From contig CAZEPJ010000003.1 of NCBI GenBank assembly GCA_964514105.1, positions 1 through 64,000 on the forward strand: a stretch of DNA of 64,000 nt. The letters run 5' to 3'. Shown piece by piece: positions 61,766 to 64,000 of this stretch (the first letter of the stretch is position 1; each line of letters starts with the position of its first letter). This stretch comes from CAZEPJ01 sp964514105 (GTDB lineage Bacteria > Desulfobacterota > Desulfocorpusculales > Desulfocorpusculum). A program made the position numbers and the translations under genes. The notes under the pieces are model-generated. The model was not told the origin of the DNA. It was given only the letters and a program-made list of their open reading frames with translations, and searched no databases.

Positions 61766-61972
61766 GGCTGCGGACCGTTGGCGACGCCATCGACGGCCCG
61801 GCATCCCCCTGGGCCCCATGCCGTGTGCACCTCTCCCCGTACACTGCATTGTCACACCGCCGCCGCTGTAACGCCTGATTCCCGCCACCGCGGCGTCACA
61901 CACCGCCTTTAGCATGGATCCATGCCTGGGGAGAATCTCCCCCGGCGATGATTGGAAGCACGGGGATGGCAC
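61766..61972. promoter_or_regulatory. phoR-phnG spacer with partial Pho half-sites
   Basis: Contains TTGTCAC (61849), CTGTAAC (61866) and GCGTCAC (61893), similar to Pho half-sites but not on an 11-base phase as adjacent pairs (the first and third are 44 bases apart). A perfect 14-base palindrome GCATGGATCCATGC is at 61912-61925. Regulation of phn from here is possible but unproven. Confidence 0.35.
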
Positions 61973-62398
61973 ATGGACCACGAGCTGCAGGCCCTGTTCG
62001 TGGAGGCAGACGATGAGGCGGTGGCAGGTTGGTCGGAGATGCTTCTCCAAGCCCTGGGGGAGTTATCCGTGCCCATCCCTCCCAGGCCTGCCCTGGTCAT
62101 GGTCCACGCCCGCGACTCGGTGGAGCGGCAGCCCTTCTGTCTGGGGGAGGCCCTGGTCACGGAGTGTCAGATCGCCTGCGTTGGTCAGCACTTCTGGGGT
62201 CGAGTCCTGGGCGATCAGCCTGGAAGGGCCCTGGCCATGGCGATTCTAAACGCAGCACTGGCCCTCGCTCCGGAAGCGCTGGAGGACCTGACATCCTGCT
62301 TTGCTGCCGAACGGAGTCGTCTCCAAGCCGAAAGGGAGCATGAGGCAAGAGTCCTGGCAACTACTCGGGTCCAGTTCGAGACCATGACGCTGACCTGA
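61973..62398 (+). CDS. phnG: C-P lyase core complex subunit PhnG
   Basis: Subunit of the PhnGHIJ carbon-phosphorus lyase core, 141 residues. The family pattern is visible in CLGEALVTECQIACVGQHFW, GDQPGRALAMAILNAAL and the ending ATTRVQFETMTL, which parallels the E. coli PhnG end. The ATG at 61973 is preferred to a TTG at 61952. It is followed by phnH and phnI in the E. coli order. Confidence 0.88.
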   Translation: MDHELQALFVEADDEAVAGWSEMLLQALGELSVPIPPRPALVMVHARDSVERQPFCLGEALVTECQIACVGQHFWGRVLGDQPGRALAMAILNAALALAPEALEDLTSCFAAERSRLQAEREHEARVLATTRVQFETMTLT

Positions 62399-62409
62399 CG
62401 GGAGAAGCC

Positions 62410-63021
62410 GTGTCCTTCTTTCGAAGTGATCCACTGACATTCCTGGCCCAGGAGACGTACCGCTCGCTCCTGGCGGCGCTGGCCCGACCCGGGAGCATCC
62501 ACCAGTTGAATCTGACCATGCCTGGCGGTTTCCTCGCGGGCCAAACCCCCCAGCCCTTGCTGGCGGCTGCCTTCGCCCTCTTGGACGAGCAGGTGCGTGT
62601 GGCCTCCTGGGGGGCGGAAGCAGCCCGATGGGCCACGGAGGTCGCGGATCGGACGGGCGCCCGCATCGACACCCCCGAGGACGCAGACTTCGTCCTGTGC
62701 AGCGTTGCCCCAACCCTGCCCATGCTGGGGACCGTGCGGCGAGGGAGCCCCTTGAGCCCCGAGGACGGGTCCACCCTGCTGATTTGGATCGACGCGCCTC
62801 TGGAGGGCTCGGTCGGAACGGCCCAGCTCTCCGGTCCCGGGCTGCCGTCGCCCAAGCGGCTGGCCACGAGCGGGCCCTTACTTGGCTTCCTTCGCCACCG
62901 GACGGCGATCGCCTTCGAGTATCCCATGGGTTTTGACGCCTTTCTCTTCGGCTCCGACGGCGGCGTCATGGGATTGCCCAGGACCACCTCGGTGCTCCTT
63001 TCCCCGCAGGGGAGGCGCTGA
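62410..63021 (+). CDS. phnH: C-P lyase core complex subunit PhnH
   Basis: Subunit of the C-P lyase core, 203 residues, about the E. coli length. It starts with a GTG and has QETYRSLLAALARPGSIHQL, SPEDGSTLLIWIDAP, GPGLPSPKRL, the conserved YPMGFDAFLFGSDGGVMGLP and the PRTTSV ending. It lies 11 bases after phnG and 3 before phnI. Confidence 0.9.
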   Translation: MSFFRSDPLTFLAQETYRSLLAALARPGSIHQLNLTMPGGFLAGQTPQPLLAAAFALLDEQVRVASWGAEAARWATEVADRTGARIDTPEDADFVLCSVAPTLPMLGTVRRGSPLSPEDGSTLLIWIDAPLEGSVGTAQLSGPGLPSPKRLATSGPLLGFLRHRTAIAFEYPMGFDAFLFGSDGGVMGLPRTTSVLLSPQGRR

Positions 63022-63024
63022 ATC

Positions 63025-64000
63025 ATGGGATATGTGGCCATCCGAGGGGGACAGGACGCCATCCAGAACGCCGAGGCCCTCTATCATCTCCTTCGAACCA
63101 AGGGCCGATCGGCGTCGCTCTCCGTTGGCCAGATTCGGGATCAGCTCCCGTTGGCCGTGGACCGGGTCATGGGTGAGGGGGGGCTTTGTGCGCCCGAGCT
63201 GGCCGCGGCGTGCCTTAAGCAGGCGGCTGGCGACACCCTGGAGGCGGCGTTCCTGCTGCGGGCGTATCGCTCGTCCGTCTCTCGCATCGGCGCCACCGAC
63301 ATTGTGGTCACGGGGGAAATGCGCATCGTGCGCCGGATCAGCGCCGCCTTCAAGGAGATCCCCGGCGGGCAAGTCCTGGGGGCCACACCCGACTACACCC
63401 ACCGCCTCATCCGGTTCGAACTACTCGATGAGGACGCCGAGGGCCGGGCCCTCCATGACCGGCTGGGGTCCTTGATTCAGGGCCAGCGACCCATACCCAG
63501 GACGTTTCCCAAGGTGGTCGATCTGCTGCGCGAGGAAGGCCTCCTGAACGATCCGACCCCATCGGAGGCGGCCCCCCACGACATCACGCTGCAGTGCCTC
63601 GAGTTCCCCGCCCCGCGCAGCGCCCGCCTCCAGATGCTCGCCCGTGCCGAGACAGGTGGGATCCTGGCCCTAGCCTATGCCAGCATGCGCGGCTACGGTC
63701 AGGTCCATCCGGTGGTGGGCGAACTGCGGGTGGGGGATGTGCCGTTGCGCTTCAACGGGGGGCCCTTGGGGTGGGTGCGCGTCACTGAGTGCGAGGTCAT
63801 CACCAAGATGGAACAGGGGGGGCAAGGGGGATGGCCCCAGTTCACCCTGGGATATGGTCTCTGTTTCGGCCATAACGAGATCAAGGCCATCTCCATGGCC
63901 GTCTTGGACCGGGCCTTGGCGGCAGAGACGCCTCGCAACCCGACCGAGGACCAAGAGTTCGTCCTCCTGCACACCGACGGGATCGAGGCTGCGGGGTTCT
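63025..64000 (+). CDS. phnI: C-P lyase core complex subunit PhnI (partial)
   Basis: Nucleosidase/transferase subunit that starts the C-P lyase pathway by displacing adenine of ATP with the phosphonate. 325 residues are visible before the window edge; the family is about 350. Diagnostic blocks: MGYVAIRGGQDAIQNAEAL, VGQIRDQLPLAVDRVMGEGG, AAFLLRAYRSSVSRIG, TPDYTHRLIRFELL, ALAYASMRGYGQVHPVVGEL and TLGYGLCFGHNEIKAISMAV. Downstream phnJ, K, L and M are expected outside the window. Confidence 0.95.
   Translation, partial: MGYVAIRGGQDAIQNAEALYHLLRTKGRSASLSVGQIRDQLPLAVDRVMGEGGLCAPELAAACLKQAAGDTLEAAFLLRAYRSSVSRIGATDIVVTGEMRIVRRISAAFKEIPGGQVLGATPDYTHRLIRFELLDEDAEGRALHDRLGSLIQGQRPIPRTFPKVVDLLREEGLLNDPTPSEAAPHDITLQCLEFPAPRSARLQMLARAETGGILALAYASMRGYGQVHPVVGELRVGDVPLRFNGGPLGWVRVTECEVITKMEQGGQGGWPQFTLGYGLCFGHNEIKAISMAVLDRALAAETPRNPTEDQEFVLLHTDGIEAAGF

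Noticed and set aside
61912..61925. Perfect 14-base palindrome before phnG
   Set aside because: A 14-base palindrome is expected a few times by chance in 64 kb, and it resembles no operator I know, so it is only mentioned as part of the spacer.
1..64000. tRNA, rRNA and CRISPR elements
   Set aside because: I looked in the intergenic spaces for T-arm sequences, rRNA motifs and regularly spaced repeats and found none.

Overview
The window is GC-rich, tightly packed bacterial DNA. It encodes a diderm cell envelope: Tol-Pal with CpoB, BamD, an OstA/LptA-like protein, and a MurE whose DNPR motif predicts meso-diaminopimelate peptidoglycan. The gene content and order (glnD-amtB-glnB-glnA, expanded PstC/PstA permeases, TolQRAB-Pal-CpoB, full dcw cluster) fit a GC-rich deltaproteobacterium-like lineage (Desulfobacterota or relatives). 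That placement is inference, because no rRNA gene is present. A run of exactly 100 N at 29880-29979 shows this is a draft scaffold. I see no tRNA, rRNA, CRISPR array or intact insertion sequence.

Left part (1-15.1 kb, minus strand): a nitrogen-signalling operon (glnD, amtB, glnB, glnA), then a phosphate operon pstS-pstC-pstA-pstB-phoU with a clear Pho box upstream of pstS, then an acyl-CoA ligase. Plus-strand genes follow (15.2-23.1 kb): ridA, an unknown protein, a FmdB-type zinc ribbon, dodecin, a TPR lipoprotein with a LolB-like lipoprotein, and an iron-uptake locus. That locus has a DtxR/MntR-like regulator, FeoB, an eight-cysteine small protein, and a second DtxR-like protein fused to a FeoA domain. 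At 23.1-30.7 kb (minus) lie cpoB-pal-tolB-tolA-tolR-tolQ, an OstA-domain protein and bamD; the assembly gap falls between the last two.

At 31.2-33.5 kb is a HEAT-repeat protein (plus). At 33.5-52.3 kb (minus) is the dcw cluster mraZ-rsmH-ftsL-ftsI-murE-murF-mraY-murD-ftsW-murG-murC-murB-ftsQ-ftsA-ftsZ, followed by a B12-type radical SAM gene. Most neighbours overlap by ATGA or GTGA, and the cluster starts from a consensus sigma70 promoter overlapping MraZ-type repeats. A gene-poor island (52.4-55.1 kb) carries only a secreted beta-helix protein. The right end has nadE, a GAF-AAA-HTH sigma54 activator, a glycine-zipper lipoprotein, phoB-phoR and the start of a C-P lyase operon (phnG, phnH, phnI cut by the window edge).

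PhoBR with its own Pho-box-like repeats, the Pho box before pstS, and phnGHI directly after phoR together suggest one phosphate-starvation regulon covering phosphate import and phosphonate use. I did not find a system that I can call wholly new. The most unusual pieces are the Feo locus architecture, the OstA/NTF2-like fusion, the large periplasmic insertions in PstC and PstA, and pstC's missing canonical start.
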